In this document: piece after piece, positions 26,206-39,365 of the stretch
Layout of the letters: the number at the start of each line of letters is the position of its first letter
How positions within the stretch are numbered: the stretch's first letter is position 1
Assembly (NCBI RefSeq): GCF_037176765.1
Contig: NC_090025.1
Location: 138,690,758 to 138,754,757, forward strand
DNA: 64,000 nucleotides
Origin: Anolis sagrei
Lineage: Eukaryota; Chordata; Lepidosauria; Squamata; Anolidae
Direction: 5' to 3'
The notes under the pieces: generated by a model
The model's database searches: none
What the model was told of the DNA's origin: nothing
The model's input: the letters and a program-made list of their open reading frames with translations, nothing else
Translations under genes and position numbers: made by a program

Positions 26206-26854
26206 ACATGTTAAAACACAATTATAACACTATGATTCCATTGTGGCTACTATGGCAACATCCTATGGAAATCTGGGGTTTATAGTTTGGTGGTTTTACA
26301 GTTCTCTTGTTGGGAGTTCTAAATATGCCTCCTTGAATTACAAATCTCAGGATTCCAAATGCGGTTGCCATGGCAGTTATAGTGGAATCAAAGTGTTGTA
26401 ACTTCATGATGTGAAAGGGCCCCATTGGCAGAATCTTTATCCCAATCATGTGTCCATGAGGGTCTTGGTTGTTATACTCATTCCTGCTGGTGTCTGAAGA
26501 GATGTTGTTTGTCAAATACAGATTGAACCCCCCATTTGTCCATATGCTCGTGCTTCATTTCCATCTATCAGCAACATTATTATGAAGATGCTGTATTCAT
26601 ACATCCCTACCCCTCTTGACGCCTCCATGAAGAAATTAGTAAGGATTAAGTGGCAGAATGCATGAAGAATCTCATTTTTTCCTCTTCCTTTAAAAAAATA
26701 TGTTTAAGGTTTATTGCATTCCAACAATACGTGATACTATATAGCACACACTAATACAACTAGAGAGATTAGACACCACTATTTCCACCCCATATTCATA
26801 CACATACACAGAGAGTAGAGTCTGTTTCTAGTTTGAAACTGTTACTTACTTTTA

Positions 26855-27085
26855 ATTATGTTGTACTTAATTTGAAAGTAGTAATTATACTTTAGAAACT
26901 TTGTTTTTGTGGCTGCCACAAACTATGTTGAATTGGTTGAGCTTCAAAATATTCATTGAAAAACTCTAGCAACATGTGCTGCAGGATGTCCAGCAAACAC
27001 AAAGTTTTTGCAATTTAATAGAACCAATTAGGAAATGACATTTATACCCCAGGAACAAAAATCGTGTTACATAGTGTTATACGTT
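26855..27085 (+). repeat. Unassigned interspersed repeat, copy A
   Basis: It shares an extended similarity with 62205-62460: AGTAATTATACTTTAGAAAC..CACAAACTATGTTGAATTGG..AACCAATTAGGAAATGACAT..GGAACAAAAATCGTGTTACA. No TIR or tRNA head was recognised. Confidence 0.75.
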
Positions 27086-27610
27086 TCTCAGTCTTTCCCC
27101 CCAGTTTTGTGATAATTTTTTGTTCCAGACTCCAAATTAGGAATTTTGTCTCCCCAATGCCATTGGCGTCATTTGTCTTAGCTGCAGAGTCCCAAAGTGA
27201 CATGATGCCAAAACACATTTGCAATCTTCTTAATTACTGTAGAAAAACTTGATACTAACTTGTTCTTGCCTGAGCCTATGATAATTATTTCGGCTCTGTG
27301 CAAAATTTCAGTTTCATAAAGTTTTCTCCCCATTACATTTCAGGCAGCAGCAGCCTAATTATGAAAAATAACATAAAGTGATGTCACCAGTTTGGTTGCC
27401 TAAAATAACGACAAAGAGGAGGCTGTGAGAACATTAAGCAATGCAATTATATCATGCACAGACAGACATTTGGGGAGAAATGCTCTTTTGTCCTCAAAAT
27501 GTGTAGTTCACTGCCTTCATCTGAAGTTAATGAACTGAGAACTACTTTATATTTTTGCATGCCATTTTCATCAGGAGAATCATTACATGAGATGGATTTC
27601 TGTATGTGCA

Positions 27611-28160
27611 TCTATTTGTGAATTGGATATAAGTAGAGTGGCCAGTTGCAACATTCACACTTGCCTCAAGCAGACAAGATAGGACCGGGCTGTAGAAGGG
27701 AACAGAAATCGCTGGTGTAGGAATGAAAGCAAGATACAAAATACTCTCCATAAATAAAATCTCCATTTTAGGCAAGGACATATTATACAAGGTTGGGCCA
27801 AAAAGTAAGGCCTCCATCACTCTAAGTTTTATTTCTTGCGCACCTACTGGACTATCTATGCATGATCTGATAGACGTTACCTTACTCTGCTGATATAGTC
27901 TTTTCTTCTACAGCCCGGTCCTATCTATTTGTGAATTGGATATAAGTAGAGTGGCCAGTTGCAACATTCACACTTGCCTCAAGCAGACAAGAGTTCTTTC
28001 TCCCACCCTGGACGTTCCACAGATATATAAACCTCACTTGCGTAGTTTCCAACTGACCTCACTCTCTGAAGATGCCTGCCATAGATTTGGGCAAAACATC
28101 AGGAGAGAATGCTTCTGAAACATGGCCAGATTGAAAAACTCACAGCAACCCCTTTTAAAG
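27611..28160 (+). mobile_element. Penelope-like terminal unit with duplicated 69-bp start
   Basis: The PLE end (GTGGCCAGTTGCAACATTCA..CAGATATATAAACC..CTGAAGATGCCTGCC..) occupies 27924-28160. Its first 69 bp, including flanking TCTATTTGTGAATTGG, also occur identically at 27611-27679. Confidence 0.75.
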
Positions 28161-28164
28161 CCTA

Positions 28165-29615
28165 TTTGCATAATATTATAATGCTGTTTCTTGCTGTTGT
28201 AAGAGAAACCAAATGTTTTGTTTGTTTTACTTCTTTGTAAATGTATCTTCTCAATTCAACTTGCATTCTGTGTGTACATCCTTTGATTCTCGTCATTTCT
28301 AAACCTACCACCTTGTTACTTGGTTATTGCTGCTGAAAACAAAGCTTTGGAGAAAAGAAGCAAGGGTTCTTTTAATGGCTGTAAGCTGCAATAGTAAGAT
28401 GCATTGTGAGAAATGATTTCTCCCTTTGGCTGAGTTGAACAGAAGGCATTATCAGTCCACCTTGTAGGATTGGTGAGTAAAACTAATGTGCTTTTCAGGA
28501 GTTATCTGGGATTGGGCTGTTACCTTGAATGGGTATTTACAGCCTTGAGAAGAAATAGCCAGCAGGATCCAGGGCTTGGGTCCAGTCTCACTAATTTTTA
28601 TGACTCATGTGCTATTTTTGCTGTAACAATGCCCTATATTTTATCTACACATTCTGCAAAACCATACTTCATAAAAATCAGAACTAGGCATAGTGTGGTC
28701 ATAATAAACATGTATAGTCCCCAAGGTGGCTTTACTAACATTGATCGCCCCAGGCTGCATAGACACTTATTTTCTGACTCCCTTAAAACACAGACTTTTG
28801 GAAGTCTCTAGGACGGGCAGTCTACCTTTTAAATGGTTTGCAGATTTCCTGCCCCAATAATTGAAACATAAGAAATACCTGCTTTTCAAAACCAGAAATG
28901 GAGTTTTCTGGATACATGATAATTTTGGGGTTTCAGAAGCAGAAAAACTTCCCCTGGTTTTGCTATGTTTCCAACACCTAATCTATACAATTCAGACCTG
29001 GTAGTAAAATGTGTAAAATAATTGGATTTCTAATGTTTTCATGACAATTGTATTGCTATATAGACCAAAAGACACTCAAGTTGCCTTCATACTTGAAATC
29101 TGGCCATCTGAGTATTACTTTGACAAGTTCAAATAGTGCCTGTTTGAGCTAAGGGAACAATATCTTGTTTCTTATATTCCAAGCATAGTTTGTCTATTTT
29201 AGCATTTACTGAATCATATAGCTGGCATTTTCAAAAATACTTTCATATATAGCTCAGCCAACAAAAGATAAATCTGTGATTCGGAATGTCAAACACTGGT
29301 TGACTGTAGATGTATGTTGTTTTATTCATAAATTGACAGTTTGGTTTAAATTGCTCATTTCCCTGCCTAAGTATAACTGATGCTCATTTATACCTATGTT
29401 GAATAGGATATTATTCAGTCTAAAAACTATTCTTGTGGAATAAGACATATTATACAATTCCAATAAAATGGAAATGGAAATGTATCACTCTATCTATAAA
29501 ATGTAAATTGGCCTAGTGCTGAATTTGTTTAAGAATTGTGATTAATCTGGTTGTGGATTCACAATCTGAGTAACCAAAATGCTGAGTGTCCAATTGAATA
29601 TATCACAAAGCAGAG
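28165..29615. other. Intergenic, nothing recognised
   Basis: AT-rich. The 113-codon frame at 28470-28811 shows no domain and no supporting splice signals that I could connect. Confidence 0.45.
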
Positions 29616-29619
29616 AACT

Positions 29620-29808
29620 AAGGGTCCATCTACGTTGTAGAATTAATGCAGCTATAGAATTCTGGTATTTGGAGTTTGGTGGGGCTATTTGACAGAAGAG
29701 ACTAAAAGCCTCACAGAACTACAACTCCTAGAACTCCATAGCACTGAGTCATGGCAGTTAAAGTGGTGTCAAACTGCATTAATCCTACAGTATAGCTGCA
29801 CCCTACAT
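29620..29808. mobile_element. Palindromic MITE (TCTACxxTGTAGAATTAATG family)
   Basis: TCTACGTTGTAGAATTAATG..GAGTTTGGTGGGGC..ACTACAACTCCTAGAACTCC..ATTAATCCTACAGTATAGCT. Its long arms pair with each other. Related, more worn copies lie at 16533-16700, 18055-18260 (interrupted by a SINE tail), 26212-26425 and 47035-47192. Confidence 0.75.
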
Positions 29809-30002
29809 TTTTGGGCAACAATATTATTCATATTTATCTCAGAATTGGCTTCACTGAACCAGGTAGGATTGATCTTTTAACCAGATATGTGAAACATTGT
29901 ACCATCACTATACTGCCCAAGAATAGAATCTGTAAAACCAAAAAAGAAAAGAAGAAAAGAAGAATGAATTCCTGTCACATGACACAAATTAATCAGAATT
30001 AT

Positions 30003-31010
30003 GTTAATACTGTTGTGTGCCTTCAAATCATCTCCAACACAACTTACAAACTATCTACAGATCCACTAAGAAAATCCAACAAATACTACATTCAGCAAAG
30101 GACAAGATGGATCCTCTCACCTCTGCAGGAGTCTACTGTATACCATGCAGCTGTAGACAAGTCTACATAGGGACCAACAAATGCAGCATTGCCCAGACAT
30201 GAATCAAGGAACATGAAAGGTACTGCAGACTAATTCAACCTGAGAAGTCAGCGATAGCAGAGTCACCTGATGAATCAACCTGGACACAGCATATTATGTC
30301 AGAACACAGAAATGCTGGACCACTCTAACAACCACCACGTCAGACTACACAGAGATGCCACTGAAATCCACAAGCATGTAGACAATTTAAACAGAAAGGA
30401 GGAAACTATGAAAATGAACAAAATCTGGCTACCTGTATTAAAACAACTCTAAAGTCAGGACAGTAAATTAAAGAGGAACACTAGAAAACAGGGGAATTCC
30501 AGACAAGAAACAATCAGGACCAGCTAACATCCCCAACAAAGGATCCCCTGGCAGCAATCAGCCAGGCTTTGAAGCTACAAGACCATTAAATACTAATCAA
30601 GGTGGCCAGTTGCAACATTCAAACTTGCCTCAAGCAGACAAAAGTTCCTTCTCTCACCCTGGACATTCTACAGATATATAAACCCCACTTCCCGAGTTTC
30701 CACCAGATCTCACACCTCTGAGGATGCCTGCCATAGATGTGGGCGAAATGTCAGGAAAGAATGCTTCTGGAACATGGTCATATGGCCCAGAAAACTCACA
30801 GCAACCTATTTCCGACTTATGATGTCCCTATCACAGGATTTTCTTGGCAAGATTTGTTCAAAGGGGATTTGTTTTTACCCTCCTCTAGGGGTGAGAAAAT
30901 ACAACTTGCCCAAAGTTAACCATTGGGTTTCTAGTACCAAGCAGGGATTTGAAACTTGTTTTCCAGAGTCATAACCCAATGTGCAAACCACTACACCATG
31001 ATAGCTTTTA
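30003..31010 (-). mobile_element. tRNA-derived SINE with LINE-like tail, split by a Penelope-like insertion
   Basis: The tail half (CTGTTGTGTGCCTTCAAATC, 30011-30030) and the body plus head (GACTTATGATGTCCCTATCA..GCAAACCACTACACCATGAT, 30812-31008) belong to one SINE on the minus strand. The PLE at about 30028-30803 lies between them. Confidence 0.7.
30028..30803 (+). mobile_element. Penelope-like element 3' part with GIY-YIG endonuclease remnant
   Basis: Translation near 30115-30180 reads GVYCIPCSCRQVYIGTNKCS, the GIY-YIG endonuclease start used by canonical PLEs. It is followed by IKEHERYCRL and HRDATEIHKHVDN pieces and the PLE terminal unit with a hammerhead-like core at 30717-30760. It is a degraded fragment, not a working gene. 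It sits inside an older SINE. Confidence 0.85.
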
Positions 31011-31174
31011 GTGTTCTTTTTTTTACTCTTAACACATAGCACAGGAACAAGTCACTGTTCTAGCATAGCTATAAGCACTAAAGATAACGGCTCACAAATC
31101 CGTAATCTGTTTACCAAATATTCTCTGTCTCTAAATGACTTCCAACTAATAATTAAAGAAAAGAAATGAGGGCA

Positions 31175-31615
31175 ATGCAATTAAACCTTTGTAGATTTAT
31201 TAACAAGAACAAAGCTGCAGAATAATTTCTACCACACAAAATAATTAATACGCACAAAAATAAAATTTATACAATATTTTAAAAGCTCAATGTGACCCTT
31301 AATTCTGCGTGATGGAAGGGGATGAAAATTGTTTAAATGAAGTTCAGCCATGCTAAATGCCCCACCATCTCTTCAGAAATGAAAAAAATTATTTACATGT
31401 CTTCAGAGGCTTTGATTCAAAGACCTCGGCATTGAACAATGCACACAAAACAGAATGTTTCTTTCTTGGGGAGAAGTGAAATGGATACTCCAGATTTTCA
31501 CAAATGGAAGGCAGTCTGTATTCTTCCAGCCATAGTGTCCCATCATCAGGAGCCAGTGATTTCCAGGCAAATATTCAGCTGCATTTGCACATATAAATAC
31601 TTAAAGCTATTTGTC
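31175..31615 (-). other. RPAP3: RPAP3 3'UTR with candidate poly(A) signal
   Basis: About 440 bases follow the stop. AATAAA lies on the minus strand at 31201..31196, the first canonical signal I found, with possible cleavage some 15-25 bases further on. The right border is the stop codon; the left border is inferred. Confidence 0.55.
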
Positions 31616-31701
31616 TCAAACACTGTATCTTTTCTTGAGCTGTTCAATGGAAGAATCTTCCAATCCCAATTGTTCCAAATGACCAAATATTGACCGTACA
31701 G
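31616..31701 (-). CDS. RPAP3: RPAP3 exon 17, C-terminus and stop (residues 647-674)
   Basis: The acceptor is CTTATAG. The coding part gives TVRSIFGHLEQLGLEDSSIE then QLKKRYSV and TGA. The human protein ends similarly (..SSVEELKKRYGG). Confidence 0.94.
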
Positions 31702-34700
31702 CTATAAGAGGAGAGAATAGTATACATCTTAAGGTTTTTATCAAGCATAGGCAAAACCTGTTGAGAATACAGCTTTAATTACAGGTAGTATATATGAATT
31801 GAAAAATTGAATTCAGAAAGAGTCACCATACAATATTGGCAGACAAAGTATCCAAAATACAATTATGTTTTAAACTGAATAGAATAAATGTCACTCTTAT
31901 GCAAGTAAGAAGGAACAAAACACAGCTACTGTATTAAAAGTACCCCCCCCCCCCCCAGTGGGGCAGCGGGTTAAACCACTGAGCTGCAGAACTTCCTGAC
32001 TGAAAGGTTGGCAGTTTGAATCTGGGGAGTGGGGTGAGCTTCCGCTGTTAAGCCCAGCTTCTGCCAACCTAGCAGTTCGAAAACATGCAAATGTCATTAG
32101 ATCAATAGGTACCGCTTTTGCGGGAAGTTAATAGCGTTCCATGCAGTCATGCTGGCCACATGACCTAGAAGGTGTCTATGGACAATGCTGGCTTGTTGGC
32201 TTAGAAATGGAGATGTACACTGCCCCTCATAAGCAGACATGACTAGACTTAATGTCAGGAAAAACTTTTACCATTACCTTTATATTAGAAGTTCAAAAGA
32301 AAGGAGGTGAGACTGGCACTAAATCTATTTAGTGTAAGATGAAATGGATGAAGGGTTAAGCTAGAAGTCCTTACAGCGTATCAGCTTGACTTACTGGGCA
32401 ACCTATTTCAGTGTGCTGCACAAGATGAGTATGTAATGGACTAAATGGGAAATAACTGGTATGCCAACAGGTCAATCATTCCTTCTATTTGATAGTAATT
32501 GGGGTGAGTGCCGATTCTTATCTAGACAAAACATCACCATGTGCGCAAAAGAGAAGTTCCAGACAATGGTGAAACCCCCATGCTGTCAGCAGTATAAAAA
32601 ACATTAAGAAGGTGCAGATCAAAATAGCCCAATAAGAATTTAGCATCTTGAGTAGAGTTGGGACACTTAATCAGGTAGAAAAAAATAAATACTGATTCAG
32701 CCAGAAAAGAAAAACAGATGGTTTCAGAAATGGAATAAACTGGCTGGTAGTGGTCTGCATAAATGAATGAATGTTTTGGCAAAATTTTTATTTATTTATT
32801 TATTTCAAATATTTCAAATATTTATATCCTGCCCTTCTCAACCTCCGGCCCGGGGGGGGGGAGGGGGAACCACACGACTCAGGATGACTTACAACCAACG
32901 ACCATTAGATGCCAAGAACAAAACAAACAAGAGCAATATAAACACCATTTAAACATTGGTTCAAATATTAAATTATAAAATATCCATTAAAAACATTATT
33001 AACAACAAAATGCTGTGATCAGTTGGGTCTGAGGATAAAGGAAAAGATTATGGAGAGTAGTGGAGAACAGACTATGCATCCCCCTCTTTTTTGCTTGAGA
33101 AACCTAAGCTACAAAAATGGAGTTTTTAAAACCTCCTACATGTGCAGTGAAAAATATTCTCATTTTCTTCCACAATTATGCTGGATAGAAATCTAATTTT
33201 CAAGACTGCAATATAGCAGCCATTAGGCTCTATGCTTTCATCTATTCTACATTCCCAGTATTTTTGCTAACCTCTCAACCTACTAATAGATTCCAAGAGT
33301 GATGCAAAAAACGTATTTACTTACTCTTTTTCTCTGAATCTGACATAAACATCACGGCCATATCAAATCTTCTTGATTCTGACAGTTTTTGCAGAATCTC
33401 TAAGATAAGCAAAGGCTCTTCTTTCCTATAGGAGATTGATATATTAAACATATAAATAGCTCTTTCTGAATATAAAAAAACCCATATCTGAATATATAAT
33501 ATTTTCAGTCCTTAGAAAGTGGAAATCAGAATGCTGAAATAAAAATAATGAATGTGAATATGTGAAATATATACGTCATTAATCTGTAATCTGAAAGTCC
33601 CTTGTAAAAGTGTTGGTAATTTTTAAAATTAGATTAAATCTCGCAAACCAAGGCATACTAATAAACATATTTCTTAGATTAATTTTCTTTCAACATCATA
33701 GCCTTTCTATTACCAAAAAAATTGTAGTTAGTCCTTTTTAAGGTGGAACTACACGGTTTGATTTTGTTGTCGTTTTGCTATGAAAAATATCCCATATTGT
33801 AATATTCTGAAATATTTTCACATAGTTGATGTATGCTATTATTTACCTATTTCCTTGCCAAAGTTATGAGAAATAGATATTCATCTGGTATTTATTTCCT
33901 TACTCCTGACAAACTTTATCTTTTCTTGCTGGCCCTTTTTCAACTCATCCCTTTTGTGTGTTCAGAAAGTAATAAGAAGGTACTTCAATCTAAAAATAAG
34001 AAAAAGCCCCCAATGACACAAACTGCTTAAAGTGCAATATACTTTGTTAGCAGAACAGATACTGCAAATTCAAGGGATTCAAAGTTCAATTACTGGCACT
34101 TCCAGGCCAAACCATCTAGGACAGCAGCTCCTGAGTGATAAAATGTTGTTTTTATTTAAGATGACCCACTGGTTTAATCAATAGGTACTTGTTGTAACAG
34201 CAGGCACATCAGCCTTAAGGGAAAACATTATTTGTAAATTCCAACAACCTTTACTTCACTAAATATACATGCTGAAAGCAGTATAGGTAGAACAGCTTCT
34301 CTCAGGCTTTATGCTGCGATTAACAATGTGTCTCCTATTAAACTGGAACTTGAGCAAAAGATAACACTATGCTGACTTCATTGTCCTTGCAGAGTTCAGA
34401 ATTCACTGCAGAAAGTGATGAGATGTTTTCTCTCCACCTCTCCCAAGCTACCAGTCTGAAAAGGAAGTTGTCACTTGAAACCAAACTGCTCTTCAGAACT
34501 CAAAACTATGACCATAGTACAAAGTGAAATGACTGAAATGAAATAACTGTAATTGTTTATTTATTTATTTATTTATTTATTTATCATATCAGAAGCAAAC
34601 CAAGGGTACAGTTGTAATGTATTTAAAAAACACAAAGTTTAAAAACTTAAATTATATTAAATGTCCTTTGACCAGTAGCTGGCCACTTGAAGTGCCTCTG

Positions 34701-37700
34701 GTGTTGTTATAAGGCGGTCCTCCATTGTGCATGTGGCAGAGCTCTTTAATTGTGATGTACTTGTAATAGTGACATACAGGATTTTTTATGGAAACACACC
34801 AAGTACCCCCAACTATTCTGCTATCTTTTGACGATGGTGGGATTGCATCCTCTTGGTAGGGTCTCCCATGTCAGAATGACTTTTCCTGAGGAGCCTGGGC
34901 TAAACGCACCAAGCAGTTACTAGCCAGCAACAATAGTAGAGGGTGATACTGGTGCAGGATTTCTCAGACATAACAGCAGTCACACCATAGTTCACACTTA
35001 ATATTTATTTAATTTATTTACCATATGTATACCCCCAACTTTCTCACCCAGTAGGGGACTCAAGGCGGCTCACATATATAGGCTCTCATTCATATATATA
35101 TATATGAATGAGACACACACACACACACACACAAACTTATATAGTAAAATAAATATATAGATTTAAACACTCATTAAAAACAAATCAAAACCTTAAAACT
35201 ACTTATTTAAAATCACACAAACCAATATCATAGTCCATATTATTACAGTGCAGAAAGAGTATTGGTAAATCTGGAAGCCAGAAAAACTCTAGACTGAAGT
35301 CAAGGACATTGTCAGGAAGAAGTGCAAAAACACACTAGCTACAGCCAAAAAGGAAAAAAGAAAGCCTTAATGGATGATAAATAAAACTCCTCAAGCAGTA
35401 AAGGCCAGATGAGAAGCAAAAATAAAAGGGAAGAGAAATAGGGTCAGAAGCATGAAAACAATCGATCGCTTATTTGTGCACAGGGACAATGAGAGCTGCT
35501 TTTCAGTAGAAAAATACAAAGTGACTATAAAAAAGGAAGAACAAGAGATTACATCCACAAGATCCTAGAAATCAAATGGAAATGTAAGGTAAGAATGAGT
35601 AGCTATATGAGTAGCAGGAGAACACATTATATATTACTAAGTACTAGTAATGGAAACAATACATTGAAGAATTATATAAAAGCAATGAAGAGGTGACAGA
35701 TTCATCCAAGCAAGAACAAGTTGAAGATAAACCTACAATTTTAGAAAGTGAAGTGGAAGAAATTCTTGGAGAAATAAATACCAACAGAGCTGCTTCAAGC
35801 AGACAGAATCCTCTAGTCTGTCAATAAATACGGGAAACAAAAAATTGGTGCACCTACTAGAAACATAGGATAACACTGATTAAGAATACCAATCCCCAAA
35901 GAAAGGGGACATCAGGGATTGTAATAACCACAGGACAACTACATGAATATGCAATGCAAGTAAAGTGACACCCCAAATTGTATGATAAAGACTTTTACCA
36001 TATATGGTGTAAGGAATGCCAGCTGCCTAAGCTGGGTTTAGGAAAAGAAGAGGCAGTAGAGATCCCACTGTGAACATACACAGGATAATGGAGAGCTTAC
36101 ACCAAAGCTTTACAAATTGTGTAGATCATTAAAAAACCTTTGTACTGCTCTTAAAAACATAGATGTGCCACAACATGCAATTATTCTACTGTAATTGGGA
36201 CAAGAGGATACTGTCAGGACAGAATATGGAAAAACAGAATTATTTCAAACAGATAAGGCTGCATTTTACCATGCTACCTGTTGAATCTGTATGCTGAACA
36301 AATCATATGTAATGCAGGATTAGACTTAGAGGAATGTGGCACAATTACTGGAGGCAAGAGAATCAATGCAGAAAACCCCATGCTACTAGCAGGAAATAAG
36401 ATTTGGAATAATTGTTGAAGAAAGTAATAGAAGAAAGTGCAAAGGCAGTCTTATAACTGAACATTAAGAAAGCAAAAATATATTTAAAGGAGTTACATAA
36501 CTTTAAAGTTGACAATGAAGACACTGAAATAGTTCTTGACTCAGTTAATTAATTAATTAGTTAATTAATTATTAACAGTCAAGAAATCAGAAGACGCTTA
36601 GGACTTGGAAGTCCAGCTATGAAGAAACTAGACAAGATCATTAAATATAAAGATATATAATTGAATGCTATTTAGGATTGTCCATGTCAGTATTGTTCAA
36701 ACTGTGCTCTTCTCCAGGAGTTTTGGACTTTAACTTCCAGAAATCCCAGCCAGCTCACAAGTTGTTAGGAATTGTAGGAGCTGAAGTCCAAGACATCTGG
36801 AGGAGCAGAGTTTGAAAAACACTGGTCTGTGCCATTGTTTTTCCTATTTATATGTGTGGCTGGGAAAGCTGATAGGAAGAAAATCAACTCATCTGAAATG
36901 TGGTTTGGTGAAGGATTTTATCAATACCACAGACTATTAAAAAGACAAATATATGGGTCCAAGAGCAAATCAAGTCTGAATTCTCTTCTAACTAAAAGCA
37001 AAGATGATTACATTGAGACTGCTAGTGTATACTTTGGTCAGATCATGAGAAGGCAACTCACTAAAAAATACAATAATGTTGGTAAGGTAGAAGGCAGTAG
37101 GAAATGAGTAAGACCACATTAAAGTTGGATGGACTCAATTAAGAAAGTCATATCTGCAAGAAATGTGCAAGGTTTTTGATAAGGTGACTTGGAGGTCTTT
37201 TATTCATTGCCATCAGATGAAATCAAATTGACAGTAGTTAGCAACAGCAACCTTGAGACAGATTCTAAAATGTCACCATCATGGTTCTGCTGCTATTTCC
37301 CTAGACTTTTGAAATTGTTTACTTTGCTTAATAAAATGTCCTATATCTTATCAGTTAATCTCAGGCAGTATTAATTCTAGATATTGGAATACTGCTGGCC
37401 AGGCAGAACAAAAATGTCTCTGAAGATAGCCATAAATATCTTGTAGAAACCACCAAAACTGCTTTTCAGTTACGAGCACAGGTTAACCAAAGAGCAGAAA
37501 TGTTTAATAGTGAAGTAAGTTGAAAAAGCCACAGATTTAAACTCACCCAATATAAAAATCTTGTAGAATTTTCAGAATTTGGCTGAACACATCTGGATCC
37601 AATGATTTTTGGAATAAATTAGGATAGAGTGAAGGATCAATTTGCTAAGAAAGAAAAAATACATCAGAACGTATCTTAAACATTAAACAACTTTCAATAC

Positions 37701-39309
37701 ATTACTTTATTTCAGATATTCTAGCTCCTCATAACTACTTTTCACATTCTTCTGTGAAACCCTGAATTCCTCTGGACATTTATCAGTTTCTCAGATAGGG
37801 CAGTTTATTTCACTTGCAGCAGCCATTATTATAGATTTTGTTGTTATTGTTATTATTATTATTCTAACATTGCAAAATTTGGGTGACTCCATTTGGGGTC
37901 TAGATTCACAGTTGAAGAAGCAGTGTTTTAGACCACTGCAATGCCACCTCCCCAACTTGCTTGCCATTCGTGGTCTCCTCTTGAAAAACCTTTGGCAGTT
38001 TCAAGGCCTTGAAAAACAGTGAAAGGTCTATCTGTCTATCTACTTGCCTTTGTTGCTGTTTCCCCTTGTAGTGGCACTGGCCAGCATCAGAAAAAATGCA
38101 TACAAGAAAAATGCATACACCCTATTCCCTATGTACAACATACTAAATGGTTATCTTGTGATAATACATCTGGGTTCAATCACACATGCTCTCTCAAGCT
38201 ACCATATCTCAGAGGGATGCATTGCACCAAGTTCTATGGAGAAAGATGTTGGCACAAAGGTAATTTATCTATAACATCCAGAGCTTCCTCTGCTGACAAT
38301 ATGATGCAAAATGGGGTTACAGAAACTAGAAAGTTGGAAAACGACTCTTGTCTACCACTGATTGGTCTAAAACGGTTTCTGCTTAATTATCTCTTCCACT
38401 GACAGGAAAGTGAACACAGGTTGTACATCACCATCTGATGTATACAATCAAAAGAGGGAACACAGAGGATGTATAAGGAACACAAATATTTACTACATCT
38501 ATTTTAAAGAACTGCAGTTGCACAAATGTTCTGGGGATTAGGAATCAAAGAGGGAGGACCAAGACATACCAGTGGGAGTTTGAGCATCTACGTCCAAGGA
38601 ATAAACCATTATTCAAGAAATAATGGAGGCTGGAGAGAGCTTATGTCCACTCAATCTTCTAAGTCATTACAGAACTGTATAAGCATCACTGCAGCCCTTC
38701 TAATACCAAGGCATTAATCTCCGTGGCTAGACTCCATGGAACTGCCACTGGCGATAGCTGAATATTCACAGCCTACTTGCTTGAGATGAGTACTTAAGCA
38801 GTAAGGCCGCATTATATGAGAGGTTAATGGAACAATATGAATCTCAAAAAGGTCTATTTACATACAAGGCAAGTATTTATATTTTCTGGTGTATAAGACT
38901 ACTTCATAACCTAGGAAAATTTTCTCAAAAGTCAGAGGTTGTCTTATATGGCAGGTGTCATCTTATAGGGAAGGTGCTGGAAAGAGATGGATTGGCGTTG
39001 TGCCCAGAAAAACACATCTCTTTCACCCGTCTGTCCCACCCTTGCATCCTATTACTGTACCTCGTTCTCTGCCTCTCAGATTTCTCTTCTGAGGACTGCA
39101 GTGAAGTGATGCAGCCGTGCATGTGCAAGAGGCAGAGAAGGAGGTACGGTAATAGGAAAATTACCGTATTGAAATCAAATCTGATGTTTTTTCGATTTTT
39201 ATTTGGTTTGCGTTGGAAGAGGGGTAGTCTTATACGGCGTGTATATCCTAAGCTCTATATTTTAACTAGAAAATTTGGGGGTCATCTTATAGGCCGGAAA
39301 ATACAGTAA

Positions 39310-39365
<56 letters not shown>

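Noticed and set aside
27790-27815. GGTTGGGCCAAAAAGTAAG, resembling a mariner terminal repeat
   Set aside because: Only one end is visible and no matching inverted end was found within the insert; similarity is too short to support a call.
1-31000. Possible further host exons downstream of RPAP3
   Set aside because: No frame with recognisable protein similarity and proper splice borders was found; a noncoding or fast-evolving gene cannot be excluded by eye.
31943-31957. Runs of C here and at 9273 and 59945, considered as G-quadruplex or regulatory sites
   Set aside because: Single uninterrupted homopolymers next to repeats, more likely slippage or assembly uncertainty than structured regulatory motifs.
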